Positions 1 to 9,299 of a stretch of DNA of 64,000 nt are shown here, piece after piece. A program made the position numbers and the translations under genes. The notes beneath the pieces were generated by a model. It was not told the DNA's origin and ran no database searches. It was given only the letters and a program-made list of their open reading frames with translations. This DNA is from Rhizobium aethiopicum (lineage in GTDB: Bacteria > Pseudomonadota > Alphaproteobacteria > Rhizobiales > Rhizobiaceae), in contig NZ_JACIFV010000013.1 of assembly GCF_014197535.1 (NCBI RefSeq), forward strand, positions 1 through 64,000, in the 5' to 3' direction. Position 1 is the first letter of the stretch. The number at the start of each line of letters is the position of its first letter.

Positions 1-339
<339 letters not shown>

Positions 340-342
340 GGT

Positions 343-441
343 GCCCCGCAGGGGCCTCGAAGGACGAGGCGGGTGCGCCGGCATCAGAGGGATGCAGGAA
401 GCAACGTTGCTGCGTGTCCTTCGAGGCTTCGCCCTGCGGGC
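343..441. repeat. Inverted repeat next to the IS110 transposase end
   Basis: A GC-rich imperfect inverted repeat. The left arm at about 343-365 contains GCAGGGGCCTCGAAGGAC and the right arm at about 416-441 contains its complement with a small insertion (GTCCTTCGAGGCTTCGCC). Elements built around CCTCGAAGGAC palindromes are a common style of rhizobial intergenic repeat. No coding potential beyond short overlapping frames is apparent in 340-566. It may be the flank or end of the IS element or an independent REP-like unit. Confidence 0.5.
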
Positions 442-566
442 TACGCGCGGCATGAGGGACGTTGGAGGATGCTGCGGTTTCCGTTCCGCCTTGGCGAAGC
501 CATCAGGAAGCAGTCAGGCTGCGCCCGCTCCATCTTCACCGGCAAGTTTACTTGCGGTTCCTGAAG

Positions 567-1097
<531 letters not shown>

Positions 1098-1206
1098 GCC
1101 AACTTCCCTTCTTGAACGGAGCATCCGCGTGAGTTCGGCTGCGCATCCATGGCAAGTAAACTAGATCAACTGATTTTAATTTGCAATTGGTTTTTGGCTG
1201 AGCACC

Positions 1207-1241
1207 AACGCCTGCCGAAAGGAGAGCGGCAGGCGTTTCTT
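1207..1241. terminator. Stem-loop terminator candidate
   Basis: A perfect 10-bp stem (AACGCCTGCC at 1207-1216, GGCAGGCGTT at 1228-1237) with an 11-base loop, followed on the plus strand by TTCTTT. It sits between two minus-strand genes, just past the end of the MBL-like gene, so it may end that transcript even though the T-rich side faces the plus strand. Confidence 0.5.
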
Positions 1242-1282
1242 TGAGCATCGATCCGCTTAGATCAGCGGATGCACCGACAGTC

Positions 1283-2182
1283 TCAGCCCCACTTCATTTC
1301 GCCTTTGGCAACCTTCGAGCCGATATCGAGTGCGACGCCCATGCCGAGGCCGGGGAAGCGAGCTTCCATCGCTGCCTTCAGCCCGGCGGCATCCGGGGCC
1401 TTGACCAGCTCTTCGTCGAAGGCGAGGAGGTAGGCCTTGGTATGGGCGAGACCGGAGAGATCGGTCGCTGCCTCGGGCGTCAGATGTCCGGGCACCACGA
1501 CAGACGGCTTGCGGGCCGCGATCCTGTCGAGCGTGGCGACCCATGCGGCGCGCTGCTCCTTGGTCTGCGTGTCGGCCGTCCAGACATGGACGCCGGAGAA
1601 GATCATCACGCCGCCGAACACAGCCTGCAGCGACGGCACCCAGCGATAGCGGCGGTTGGCGAGGCCGGCTTCCGCTGCGACGATCTCCACCGTCTCACCG
1701 TCGACGGTCAGGCTCGGACCATCGAAGGCTTCGGGAAGCACGATATCGGCAAGCGTTTGCGGGCCGTTTTCCTTGAGCTGCGGCCCCCAGACCGCCAGCT
1801 TCTTCTCGACATTGCCCTTGATGGCGGCGAGCGTTTCGGATGCGGCAAGCACCTTGGTGCCCGGGAAAGCCTCGAGAACCGGCTTGAGGCTGAAATAATA
1901 ATCGGGGTCCGACTGGCTGATATAGATCGCGGTGAGCGTCTTGCCGGTCGCCTTGATCGCATCGGCGAGCGCCCGGCCGTCGGGATAGGCAAAACCGCCG
2001 TCGATCAACAGCGCCTCGGACGGCCCGCTGACGAGGACGGGGGCACGGAAGAAACCGTTGGGGCCGGCTGGGAAGTGCTTCCAGGACAGCTTCGATCCGG
2101 CGGCGTGGCCGAGACCGGCGGGCGCGAAAGCGGCGGCGCCGGCGGCAAGAGTGGTCTTCATGATCTGTCTCCTCGAAAACAT
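1283..2182 (-). CDS. Tat-exported MBL-fold protein with degenerate metal motif
   Basis: A 299-residue metallo-beta-lactamase-fold protein probably exported through the Tat pathway: residues 2-8 read FSRRQIMK, a good twin-arginine motif, followed by an Ala-rich hydrophobic stretch and an AxA cleavage site near residue 28. A GGAG six bases before ATG 2182 supports this start; ATG 2161, with AGGAG upstream, would remove the twin arginines. The fold is visible in LLIDGGFAYPDG, then the strand ending in IYISQSDPDYYF, and SVVVPGHL near residue 236. The usual HxHxDH motif reads SQSDPDY, so most of the metal-binding histidines are missing, while the PGH histidine is kept. It is therefore either a non-metal or an altered-metal member. 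Function unknown. Confidence 0.8.
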   Translation of the reverse strand: MFSRRQIMKTTLAAGAAAFAPAGLGHAAGSKLSWKHFPAGPNGFFRAPVLVSGPSEALLIDGGFAYPDGRALADAIKATGKTLTAIYISQSDPDYYFSLKPVLEAFPGTKVLAASETLAAIKGNVEKKLAVWGPQLKENGPQTLADIVLPEAFDGPSLTVDGETVEIVAAEAGLANRRYRWVPSLQAVFGGVMIFSGVHVWTADTQTKEQRAAWVATLDRIAARKPSVVVPGHLTPEAATDLSGLAHTKAYLLAFDEELVKAPDAAGLKAAMEARFPGLGMGVALDIGSKVAKGEMKWG

Positions 2183-2254
2183 GTGGGACTCCAGGAAAGG
2201 TGAGGGGGAATGGCGTTGTATCGTTCGCAGTCGTGCGGCTCGCAGATGCAGCAG

Positions 2255-2887
2255 TCAGGCCGCCCGCACCTCAGCGGCCAGAAGCTCGAATGGGCCGAAC
2301 AGGGTGTTGCCGCGCAGCAGGCGCCGCCCGGCGCCATCGTCGAGCACCAGCGCCGGCACGCCGTCGACGCCGAAGCGCCGCATGTCGGCACGGGCAGCGT
2401 CAATCCGCTTGTTGTAGATTGCGATCACGTCCTCATCCGCCGAGCGGACGCGTCGCGCTGCGTCTTCGAGGTCGGCTTCCGAAAGCAGATCGGCGACGAC
2501 GGCGCGATCGGCGGTATCGCGGGCCTCTTCGTAACGGGCGCGCTGCAGGCGCTTCAAAATCTCGATTTCCCGGTCGGGCGCCGTGATACCGGTCGCGACG
2601 ACGCCGAGCGTGACTGGCGCCGAATCGAACAGGGATCCGGTCGCACCCAGAATCCGGCTGCGATAGGCCTCGGTGAACGGCTGTCCGGTCAGCCGGGCGA
2701 TGCGCTGATCGTTTTGCCAGGCATAGGCGGCAAAGCCCGCGTCCATCGACCGGGCCCCAGCCCCGGCGAAGAGCCCGGTGGGGGCGAGATCCACCGTCAC
2801 GTCCTCGAGTGCCGCCAGGCGCTCGATGGCGGGGCTGGCGCCGTAGCACCAGCCGCAAAGAGGGTCGAAGAGATAGGTGATCCGCAT
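2255..2887 (-). CDS. DsbA-family thioredoxin-fold protein
   Basis: A 210-residue DsbA/FrnE-like protein. The active site CGWC is at residues 11-14 directly after the first strand (RITYLFDPL), and the cis-Pro loop reads GVDGVPALVLDD near residue 173-184. No signal peptide is present, so it is likely cytoplasmic like the DsbA-related protein-disulfide isomerases and 2-hydroxychromene carboxylate isomerase relatives. Length and layout fit the DSBA PF01323 family. It is divergent from a LysR regulator (start 3005) across a 117-base spacer holding a palindrome, so the regulator probably controls it. Confidence 0.85.
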   Translation of the reverse strand: MRITYLFDPLCGWCYGASPAIERLAALEDVTVDLAPTGLFAGAGARSMDAGFAAYAWQNDQRIARLTGQPFTEAYRSRILGATGSLFDSAPVTLGVVATGITAPDREIEILKRLQRARYEEARDTADRAVVADLLSEADLEDAARRVRSADEDVIAIYNKRIDAARADMRRFGVDGVPALVLDDGAGRRLLRGNTLFGPFELLAAEVRAA

Positions 2888-2948
2888 GTGGCTGAGCCTC
2901 CGAACTGTCTGATCGGAGAAATAGCCTCATGCCAGTTGTAGATAAACA

Positions 2949-2972
2949 GAAGTCAGTCTGACATACTGTAAG
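2949..2972. promoter_or_regulatory. Candidate LysR operator between divergent genes
   Basis: The divergent spacer contains the perfect 11-base palindrome GTCAGTCTGAC (2952-2962) nested in a longer imperfect dyad beginning ACAG and ending CTGT. LysR-type regulators usually bind T-N11-A dyads in exactly this position. Inferred from position and symmetry only. Confidence 0.45.
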
Positions 2973-3004
2973 CTAGAAGCTAACAATAAGGTGTTCTGGC
3001 CAGC

Positions 3005-3910
3005 ATGGAAGCGATCAATCTCAACCGCCTCGCCTATTTCGCGGCGGTCGTCGATACCGGCTCCTTCACCAAGGCTGCGGATCGTCTCGGCATTACCAAG
3101 ACCGTCGTCAGCCAGCAGGTCGCGCGGCTGGAAGCCGAACTCCAGACCAGCCTGCTGATCAGGACGACACGCCGCGTGGAGCCGACCGAGGCAGGCCGCA
3201 TGCTGCATGCACGCTGCGTCATGATCTTCCGTGAGGCGGAGGACGCCGTCGACGAACTCTCCGGAGCCCGGGCCGAGCCGATGGGCGTGCTACGCATCGC
3301 CGCACCCAACGATTATGGTGCCTCGATGATCGCCCCGGTGGCGGCGGCCTTTGCCCGGCGTTTCCCCGCCTGCACCGTCGACCTCGCTCTTTCCGACGTG
3401 AAGGCCGATCTCGTCGCCGATCATATCGACCTGTCGATCCGCGTCGGATGGCTCGACGATTCCAGCCTGCAGGCGAGGCGGATCGGCACCTTCCGCCAGC
3501 GTCTCGTCGCCTCGGGAAACCAGTTCGCGACGATCGCCGTCCGCGAGCCGGAAGATCTCGCAGCCCTGCCCTTCATCGCCAATGGCGCGCTGCGCGAGCC
3601 GCTGCTCTGGCACTTCGCCAGGGGAGATTTCGACCGCCGTGTCGTCCGGATGCGTCAGGCGCTCAGCATCAACACGACGCCGGCGGTCCTGACGGCAACC
3701 CTCGCCGGCGGCGGCCTGTCCGTGCTGCCGGATTTCCAGGTCGCCGACCATCTCGAGAGCGGCCGGCTCGTCGAGGTCCTGCCCGAATGGACCCTGCCAT
3801 CCGGCGGCATTCACACCGTCTATCCCGCCGCCCGCTTCCGTCCGCCAAAAGTGACGGCCTTCGTCGCCATGCTGGTCGATGAAATCCGGAATTCGGAGAC
3901 GAACCGGTGA
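3005..3910 (+). CDS. LysR-family transcriptional regulator
   Basis: A 301-residue LysR-type regulator. The winged HTH is at residues 5-62 (LNRLAYFAAVVDTGSFTKAA, then LGITKTVVSQQVARLE, then LLIRTTRRVEPTEAG). The effector domain starts near residue 95 with GVLRIAAPNDYG and includes the typical segment SLQARRIGTFRQRLVAS. It is transcribed divergently from the DsbA-like gene and probably regulates it and itself. The inducer is unknown. Confidence 0.9.
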   Translation: MEAINLNRLAYFAAVVDTGSFTKAADRLGITKTVVSQQVARLEAELQTSLLIRTTRRVEPTEAGRMLHARCVMIFREAEDAVDELSGARAEPMGVLRIAAPNDYGASMIAPVAAAFARRFPACTVDLALSDVKADLVADHIDLSIRVGWLDDSSLQARRIGTFRQRLVASGNQFATIAVREPEDLAALPFIANGALREPLLWHFARGDFDRRVVRMRQALSINTTPAVLTATLAGGGLSVLPDFQVADHLESGRLVEVLPEWTLPSGGIHTVYPAARFRPPKVTAFVAMLVDEIRNSETNR

Positions 3911-4108
3911 GAGGACCACCTACAGGCTCGGCAATTGCGCGCCGTCGGCAATACCGGCAGTCCGGAGCCCGCCGCGCTCTATCTCTATCGCGACTGGCTG
4001 CCGGTGAGTGGAGAGGAAGCGCGAGACTTGCCGATCAATTGCCAGCACGTCAGCTTCTTTCCGGAGATTCCGAAACATGAGGCCGTGGCGGAGCTGTTCT
4101 GCTGCTGA
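3911..4108 (+). pseudogene. Remnant of a GyrI-like/AraC effector-binding domain
   Basis: Immediately after, and in the same frame as, the stop codon of the LysR gene there is an open stretch of about 65 codons ending at TGA 4106-4108 with no plausible start. It reads through LYLYRDWLPVSGEEARDLPI and then FFPEIPKHEAVAELF. This matches the C-terminal part of GyrI-like (AraC effector-binding) domains, which carry a YxDWLPxSGEExRDxP pattern and end FPEVPEHEAVxxLYLPL. The N-terminal HTH and most of the effector domain are missing. Likely debris of a deleted AraC-type regulator; assignment by pattern memory only. Confidence 0.5.
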
Positions 4109-4135
4109 ATAGCGGCTAGACGGCGGCTTCTGGCC

Positions 4136-5698
4136 TCATTCCCACTCGATCGTCCCCGGCGGCTTCGAGGTGACGTCGTAGACCACACGGTTGATGCCGC
4201 GCACCTCGTTGATGATGCGGGTGGCGGCGCGGCCGAGGAATTCCATGTCGTAGTGGTAGAAATCCGCCGTCATGCCGTCGACTGATGTGACGGCGCGCAG
4301 CGCGCACACGAATTCATAGGTGCGGCCGTCGCCCATGACGCCGACTGTCTGGACGGGCAGCAGCACGGCGAAGGCCTGCCAGATGGCGTCGTAGAGGCCG
4401 GCCTTGCGAATTTCGTCGAGATAGATCGCGTCGGCCTCGCGCAGGATCTCCAGCTTCTCGCGGGTAATGCCGCCGGGGCAGCGGATGGCCAGGCCAGGGC
4501 CAGGAAAAGGGTGTCGGCCGATAAAGCTGTCGGGCAGGCCAAGCTCGCGGCCGAGGGCGCGCACCTCGTCCTTGAAGAGTTCGCGCAGCGGCTCGACGAG
4601 CTGCATGTTCATGCGCTCCGGCAGGCCGCCGACATTGTGGTGGGACTTGATCGTCACCGACGGGCCGCCGGTGAAGGAAACGCTCTCGATAACGTCGGGA
4701 TAGAGCGTGCCCTGGCCGAGGAAATCGGCGCCGCCGAGTTTCTTCGCCTCTTCCTCGAAGGTTTCGATGAAGAGCCGGCCAATGATCTTGCGCTTGGTTT
4801 CAGGGTCGCTGACGCCCTCGAGCTCGCCGATGAAACGGTCCGACGCATCGACATGCAGCAAATGCAGGTTGTAATGCTCGCGGAACATGGCGACGACATT
4901 GGCCGCCTCGTCCTTGCGCATCAGCCCGTGGTCGACGAGGATGCAGGTCAGCTGGTCGCCGACGGCCTCGTGGATCAGCAGCGCCGCGACGGAGCTGTCG
5001 ACGCCGCCCGAAAGCGCGCAGATGACGCGCTTGTCGCCGACCTGCTTGCGGATATCTTCGACCGCCTTTTGGCGATAGGCCGACATCGACCAGTCGCCCT
5101 TGATGCCGGCGACATTGTGAATGAAGTTGCCGATCAGCTTGGCGCCGTCGGGCGTATGCACCACCTCGGGGTGGAACTGCACGCCGTAATATTTGCGCTT
5201 CTCGTCGGCGATGAAGGCGAAGGGCGCATTGGAAGAGGTGGCGACCACCTTGAAACCATCGGGCAGCGCCGTGACGCGGTCGCCATGGCTCATCCACACC
5301 TGATGGCGCGAGCCGGAGGACCAGAGGCCTTCGAACAGCTGGCAATCCTTGTCGACATCCAGAAAGGCGCGGCCGAATTCACGGTGATGGCCGCTTTCGA
5401 CCTTGCCGCCGAGCTGCATGCACATCGTCTGCTGGCCGTAGCAGATGCCGAAGACCGGCAGGCCGCTGTCGAAGATGATCTGAGGCGCTCGCGGCGATCC
5501 CTCGTCGACCGTCGAAGCCGGGCTGCCGGACAGGATCACCGCCTTCGGCTGCAGGCGCTTGAAGCCTTCTTCGGCGGATTGGAAGGGAACGATCTCGCAA
5601 TAGACGCCGGCCTCGCGCACACGCCGTGCGATGAGCTGGGTCACCTGGCTGCCGAAATCGACGATGAGAACGGAGTCGGGATGTGCTGTCTGGGTCAT
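4136..5698 (-). CDS. guaA: GMP synthase (glutamine-hydrolysing)
   Basis: A 520-residue GMP synthetase converting XMP, glutamine and ATP to GMP in the last step of guanine nucleotide synthesis. The class I amidotransferase domain fills residues 1-205, with nucleophile Cys86 in FGICYGQQ and the His/Glu pair in QFHPEV. The ATP-pyrophosphatase domain follows, with its SGGVDSS loop near residue 230. The C-terminal dimerisation domain ends in the family signature KPPGTIEWE. Length is normal. It is not tightly coupled to a neighbour: 114 bases separate it from the minus-strand nucleosidase gene upstream. Confidence 0.98.
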   Translation of the reverse strand: MTQTAHPDSVLIVDFGSQVTQLIARRVREAGVYCEIVPFQSAEEGFKRLQPKAVILSGSPASTVDEGSPRAPQIIFDSGLPVFGICYGQQTMCMQLGGKVESGHHREFGRAFLDVDKDCQLFEGLWSSGSRHQVWMSHGDRVTALPDGFKVVATSSNAPFAFIADEKRKYYGVQFHPEVVHTPDGAKLIGNFIHNVAGIKGDWSMSAYRQKAVEDIRKQVGDKRVICALSGGVDSSVAALLIHEAVGDQLTCILVDHGLMRKDEAANVVAMFREHYNLHLLHVDASDRFIGELEGVSDPETKRKIIGRLFIETFEEEAKKLGGADFLGQGTLYPDVIESVSFTGGPSVTIKSHHNVGGLPERMNMQLVEPLRELFKDEVRALGRELGLPDSFIGRHPFPGPGLAIRCPGGITREKLEILREADAIYLDEIRKAGLYDAIWQAFAVLLPVQTVGVMGDGRTYEFVCALRAVTSVDGMTADFYHYDMEFLGRAATRIINEVRGINRVVYDVTSKPPGTIEWE

Positions 5699-5812
5699 GG
5701 CGAGGCTTTAAAGAAAAGCGCTTCGCCTGGCAATCCGGGAAATCGGCAGCATCGGGTTTTTATTGTTCCGATTGTCCCCGCGCCTTTGCAAGACGCGCGG
5801 CGTGTTCGAGAG

Positions 5813-6451
5813 CTAGAACCAGAAAACCCCGTCCTCCAGCGCCGTGAACAGGCTGTCGACGCCGTAGGAGAGCTTGCGGTCGACGATGTGCAGATATTCC
5901 GTCCAGCCGGAGATATGCTGCAGTTCGACCGCACCGTCGGAAATGCCGCGCAGCCCGATCAGCGGCAGCTTGTAGCCCTGGCAGGCGCGCAGCACCGCGT
6001 AGGTCTCCATGTCGACCATGTCGGCTTCGATATCGCTATAGGCGGCACCCGAGATGACGTTGCCGCCGGTGGAAAGGCTGGCTTCGGGAATGCCGGGGAT
6101 GCGCAGCGGCAGCTCGAGCGCCGCGGGCAGGTCGAGGAAGGGCGTCAGGCCCTTTTCGAAACCGAGCGGCGAGGCGTCCATGTCGCGATAGGAGACCGAG
6201 CTCACCTGATAGACTTCGGTCTGCTCCAGTTTCGCCGAACCGGCCGAGCCGAGCGAAACCACGAGATCCGGCAGGTCGTCGGCCGCATCCAGCCGTGCCA
6301 GGGTCTTGGTCAGCGCGACCGCCGCCTCGACCGGGCCGACGCCGGTCATCAAGGGTTCGATGCGCGAACGCAGGAAGGAGCCGTATTCGGCCTCCGCCGC
6401 CATGACGAAAAGCATGGATTTTCCTGCGACCGACTTCAGCTCGAACTTCAT
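5813..6451 (-). CDS. mtnN: 5'-methylthioadenosine/S-adenosylhomocysteine nucleosidase
   Basis: A 212-residue PNP/UDP phosphorylase-superfamily nucleosidase that would cleave adenine from MTA and SAH, recycling by-products of polyamine synthesis and methylation. Recognisable elements are LFVMAAEAEYGSFL near the N terminus (base-side Glu/Ala region), LVVSLGSAGSA, the ribose-binding VDMETYAVLRAC and the catalytic Asp in LRGISDGA. Slightly short of the E. coli enzyme (232 residues) but all core motifs are there. It overlaps the thioesterase gene upstream by four bases (ATGA), so the two are translationally coupled. Confidence 0.88.
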   Translation of the reverse strand: MKFELKSVAGKSMLFVMAAEAEYGSFLRSRIEPLMTGVGPVEAAVALTKTLARLDAADDLPDLVVSLGSAGSAKLEQTEVYQVSSVSYRDMDASPLGFEKGLTPFLDLPAALELPLRIPGIPEASLSTGGNVISGAAYSDIEADMVDMETYAVLRACQGYKLPLIGLRGISDGAVELQHISGWTEYLHIVDRKLSYGVDSLFTALEDGVFWF

Positions 6452-6897
6452 CCTGTAATTCCTTCTCTGCCGCGGATGACCATCATCGTTCCGGTCATGG
6501 AGGCGATCAGTTTCGCTGGCCCGTCGCTGATTGCGTAGCCTCGCCCGTCGGCGACGATAATGGTGGAGCCGGGTTTGGTGATTTCCCCGCGAAACAGGAA
6601 GCGCTCGCCACGCCCCGGCGACATGAGGTTGACTTTGAACTCGATCGTCAGGATCGAGGCTTCGGGGTCGATGAGGCTATAGGCCGCAAAGCCGCAGGCC
6701 GAATCCAGCGCCGCCGAAATGATGCCCGCATGCAGGATGCCGTGCTGCTGTGTCAGTTTGACGTCGAAGGGAAGCTCGATCTCGACGACGCCGTGTTCGA
6801 CGCGCGTCAACTCCGCGCCGATCGTCTGCATCGCCGCCTGGCGCGCAAAATTGCGGCGGATTCGCGCGCGGAAATCGCCCCTGTCAGTCTCGCTCAT
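6448..6897 (-). CDS. PaaI-family hotdog thioesterase
   Basis: A 149-residue hotdog-fold protein of the PaaI/YigI class, probably hydrolysing an acyl-CoA or aryl-CoA. The helix and strand with QQHGILHAGIISAALDSACGFAA is the characteristic HGGxxxxxxD-type segment, with Asp in the catalytic position, followed by TIEFKVNLMSPGRGERF. The start at 6897 is selected because GAGAGGGG precedes it and the hotdog domain begins there; the longer upstream frame has no family similarity. First gene of a two-gene unit with mtnN (4-base overlap). Physiological substrate unknown. Confidence 0.87.
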   Translation of the reverse strand: MSETDRGDFRARIRRNFARQAAMQTIGAELTRVEHGVVEIELPFDVKLTQQHGILHAGIISAALDSACGFAAYSLIDPEASILTIEFKVNLMSPGRGERFLFRGEITKPGSTIIVADGRGYAISDGPAKLIASMTGTMMVIRGREGITG

Positions 6898-7139
6898 GGC
6901 TACCCCTCTCGAAGCCGGGAAAGTGGCATGACGGGCCGGATTCGACAAGCTGGACGTTGCCGAAATCCTCCCGGCCGACGCCGGAAACCGCAAACCGTGT
7001 CGCCGGGGCAACCTTTCGCCGAGCCGTCGTTGCACAAGCCTGCCTGGTCAGTGCCGCCCATCCCGTGCAATGGTGATTGTAGCTTCGCGCGGGACGCGTA
7101 TTCTCGCATCGAAAGTCGAAAGGATGGAGCATCAGCGGC

Positions 7140-8216
7140 ATGACGACGATATCGCAATCGGTCTGGAATTTCGAGAACTGGCTGGCCGGCGAACTCGGCG
7201 ACGATCTCGTCAAAAAGGATCTGCGGGAGAAGCATAAGAAGATGTGCAGCAACGCGTTCGTCTTCCTGCGCGCCACCTATTGGCGCTGGTGTGAAACCAT
7301 CCTCGACATCTGCCAGGACCTCGCAGGCGCGCCTGAAGTGCTGGCGATCGGCGATACGCATCTGGAAAATTTCGGCACCTGGCGCGACGTCGAGGGCCGG
7401 CTCGTCTGGGGCGTCAATGATTTCGACGACGCGGCCGTCATGCCTTATGCACTCGACCTCGTCCGTCTGGCAGCAAGCGCCATCCTGGCGCGCGGCGACA
7501 ACGGCCCGTCCGTTCGCATGATCGGCGAACTGATCCTCACCGGCTATCGCAGGGGCCTTGAAAATCCGCTGCCCGTCATCCTCGAGCGCGATTACAAATG
7601 GCTGCGCAAGGCATTGGTGTTGCCGAACGCCGAACGCCGTGAATTTTGGGAGAAATACGAGACGCTGTGTCCCGGCAAGAAACCGGCGCCTCCCGCCTAT
7701 ATCGAAGCGCTTACCGGTGCATTGCCACCCGGCTCAGGTCGCTTCGTGGCGAAGCCGCATCGCGCCGGCACCGGCAGTCTCGGCCGGCCGCGTTTCGTCG
7801 CCTATAGCGAATGGCAGGGCGGGCCGGTGCTGCGCGAGGCGAAGGCGCTGCTGCCCTCCGCATGGTCGCTTCGCCACCGACCGAAGGACGGTGCGATCGA
7901 TGCAGCCAAGATTGCCGGAGGGCGGATGCGCTCGGCCGATCCGCACTACCAAGTCTCCGGCCGAATCCTCCTGCGCCGGCTCTCGCCGAACAGCCGCAAG
8001 ATCGAGATCCACAAGCACCCGGAAATCCTGCTTGCGCCGACGATGCTCGAGCTGATGGGCCTTGAGATCGCCAACTGCCATTCCGACGATCCGGCGGCGG
8101 CTGCGGCAATCCTGGACGATTTGCGGGCGCGCGGGAGCGAATGGCTGCATGAGGCGGCAAGGGCTGCGACGTCGGCGATCAGTGCCGAGCAGAAGGCCTA
8201 TGCGCGCGTCGGCTGA
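7140..8216 (+). CDS. DUF2252 family protein
   Basis: A 358-residue DUF2252 protein, distantly related to aminoglycoside-phosphotransferase-like kinases. Visible hallmarks are FVFLRATYWRW near residue 40, the IGDTHLENFGTWRD segment (residues about 70-83), the catalytic-looking VNDFDDAAVMPYALDLVRLAAS, and further on GRILLRRLSPNSRKIEI. The HxxN/DxD arrangement resembles a kinase active site, so a phosphotransferase role is an inference. Its 3' end overlaps the convergent DUF1513 gene by 19 bases. No operon partners on this strand; substrate unknown. Confidence 0.85.
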   Translation: MTTISQSVWNFENWLAGELGDDLVKKDLREKHKKMCSNAFVFLRATYWRWCETILDICQDLAGAPEVLAIGDTHLENFGTWRDVEGRLVWGVNDFDDAAVMPYALDLVRLAASAILARGDNGPSVRMIGELILTGYRRGLENPLPVILERDYKWLRKALVLPNAERREFWEKYETLCPGKKPAPPAYIEALTGALPPGSGRFVAKPHRAGTGSLGRPRFVAYSEWQGGPVLREAKALLPSAWSLRHRPKDGAIDAAKIAGGRMRSADPHYQVSGRILLRRLSPNSRKIEIHKHPEILLAPTMLELMGLEIANCHSDDPAAAAAILDDLRARGSEWLHEAARAATSAISAEQKAYARVG

Positions 8217-9295
8217 GAAATCCGAACGATATGCTGATCCCAGGCGACGTCGCTGCGGGTCGACAGGAAATCGCCGTCGTAGGAGGAGACGGCAAAGCCC
8301 TCTCTTGCCGGCGCGATGCCCGCCGCATCCGCAATTGCCGTCTCGGCCAGCACCTTGCCTGTCCTCGCGTCAATCGTCACCGAGGCGCCGCCTTTCGGCG
8401 AGGTGATGCCGACGAGGCCTTCGCTGCGATTGACGGCGATCGCCCCGACGTAATTGGCAAGCCTGCGGGTCGTCTCCTCCGGCAGCTCGACGAAGGAAAG
8501 ATCCTCTCCCTTGGCGAAATGACCGACGAGCGGCGGCAGGTCCTTGCGATGGCCCTCATACTGGCAGGCGAACCAGATGCGGCCGTCGCCGTCGAGGTCG
8601 ACGTGGCGGGTCGACAGTTGTGACCATTCGGCCAGCAGCACGTGTTTTTCGATCAACGCTCCCGTCGCCGCATTGATCAGCGCCAGTGACGGCTGCATCG
8701 CCCCGAGATTGAGCTTGGTGCGGCCGAAGTCCGGATGCGTCTCGATGCCGCCATTGGCAACGATGAGAAGGCGTCCGTCGTCGGACACGGTCATGTCGTG
8801 CGGGCCGATGCCGTAGGTCTCGAATTCGCCGATGCGGGTGAAGCGGTCGGTCGCGTCGTAGATGCCAATCATGCCGCGATTGCTATCGAAATCGTTCTCG
8901 CTGGCGTAGAGAATGCGGCCATCGGGCGAGAAGACGCCGTGTCCGTAGAAATGCCGGTCCTCCCGAGAGCTGACGACGATCGGCTCACCCTTGTTCTGCG
9001 GATCGAAGATCATCGCATAGGTACCGGGCCGGCGCGCAAAGGCGACGGTCTTGCCGGTGGCGGCGCTGAAGGCCATGCCGTGAGCTCGGGCGGGAAGCGC
9101 CACCTGATCGATGATTTCGCCGCGCTCCGTCACCGTCGCGATGGCAAAGGAGCCGTCGGCGGCGCGAATGCCCGAGGCATAGACGGCGTCCGAGCGCTCC
9201 AAGGCCATCAGCGACTTCGGCGCCAAGGCCGCAAGGAAGCCAATCCCTGCCGCCTTGACGAAGCTGCGTCGATCGATCGTGATGCTTCGTATCAT
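8198..9295 (-). CDS. DUF1513 Tat-exported beta-propeller-like protein
   Basis: A 365-residue periplasmic protein of the DUF1513 family. The N terminus TIDRRSFVKAAGIGFLAAL is a Tat signal with the twin arginines at residues 8-9. Start 9295 is preferred to 9352 because the signal then sits at the N terminus and GGAGAC precedes the ATG. The body has repeated propeller-like blades (FYGHGVFSPDGRILYASEND, IGPHDMTVSDDGRLLIVANG, HVDLDGDGRIWFACQ). It is the last gene of the imelysin/di-heme oxidoreductase unit, four bases after the preceding stop. DUF1513 genes typically accompany imelysins, which implies a role in periplasmic iron handling; its biochemical activity is unknown. Confidence 0.88.
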   Translation of the reverse strand: MIRSITIDRRSFVKAAGIGFLAALAPKSLMALERSDAVYASGIRAADGSFAIATVTERGEIIDQVALPARAHGMAFSAATGKTVAFARRPGTYAMIFDPQNKGEPIVVSSREDRHFYGHGVFSPDGRILYASENDFDSNRGMIGIYDATDRFTRIGEFETYGIGPHDMTVSDDGRLLIVANGGIETHPDFGRTKLNLGAMQPSLALINAATGALIEKHVLLAEWSQLSTRHVDLDGDGRIWFACQYEGHRKDLPPLVGHFAKGEDLSFVELPEETTRRLANYVGAIAVNRSEGLVGITSPKGGASVTIDARTGKVLAETAIADAAGIAPAREGFAVSSYDGDFLSTRSDVAWDQHIVRISQPTRA

Positions 9296-9299
9296 CGCT

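Noticed and set aside
4511..6538. 675-codon plus-strand open frame
   Set aside because: It is antisense to guaA and mtnN, whose proteins have all family motifs; long mirror frames are normal in such GC-rich DNA.
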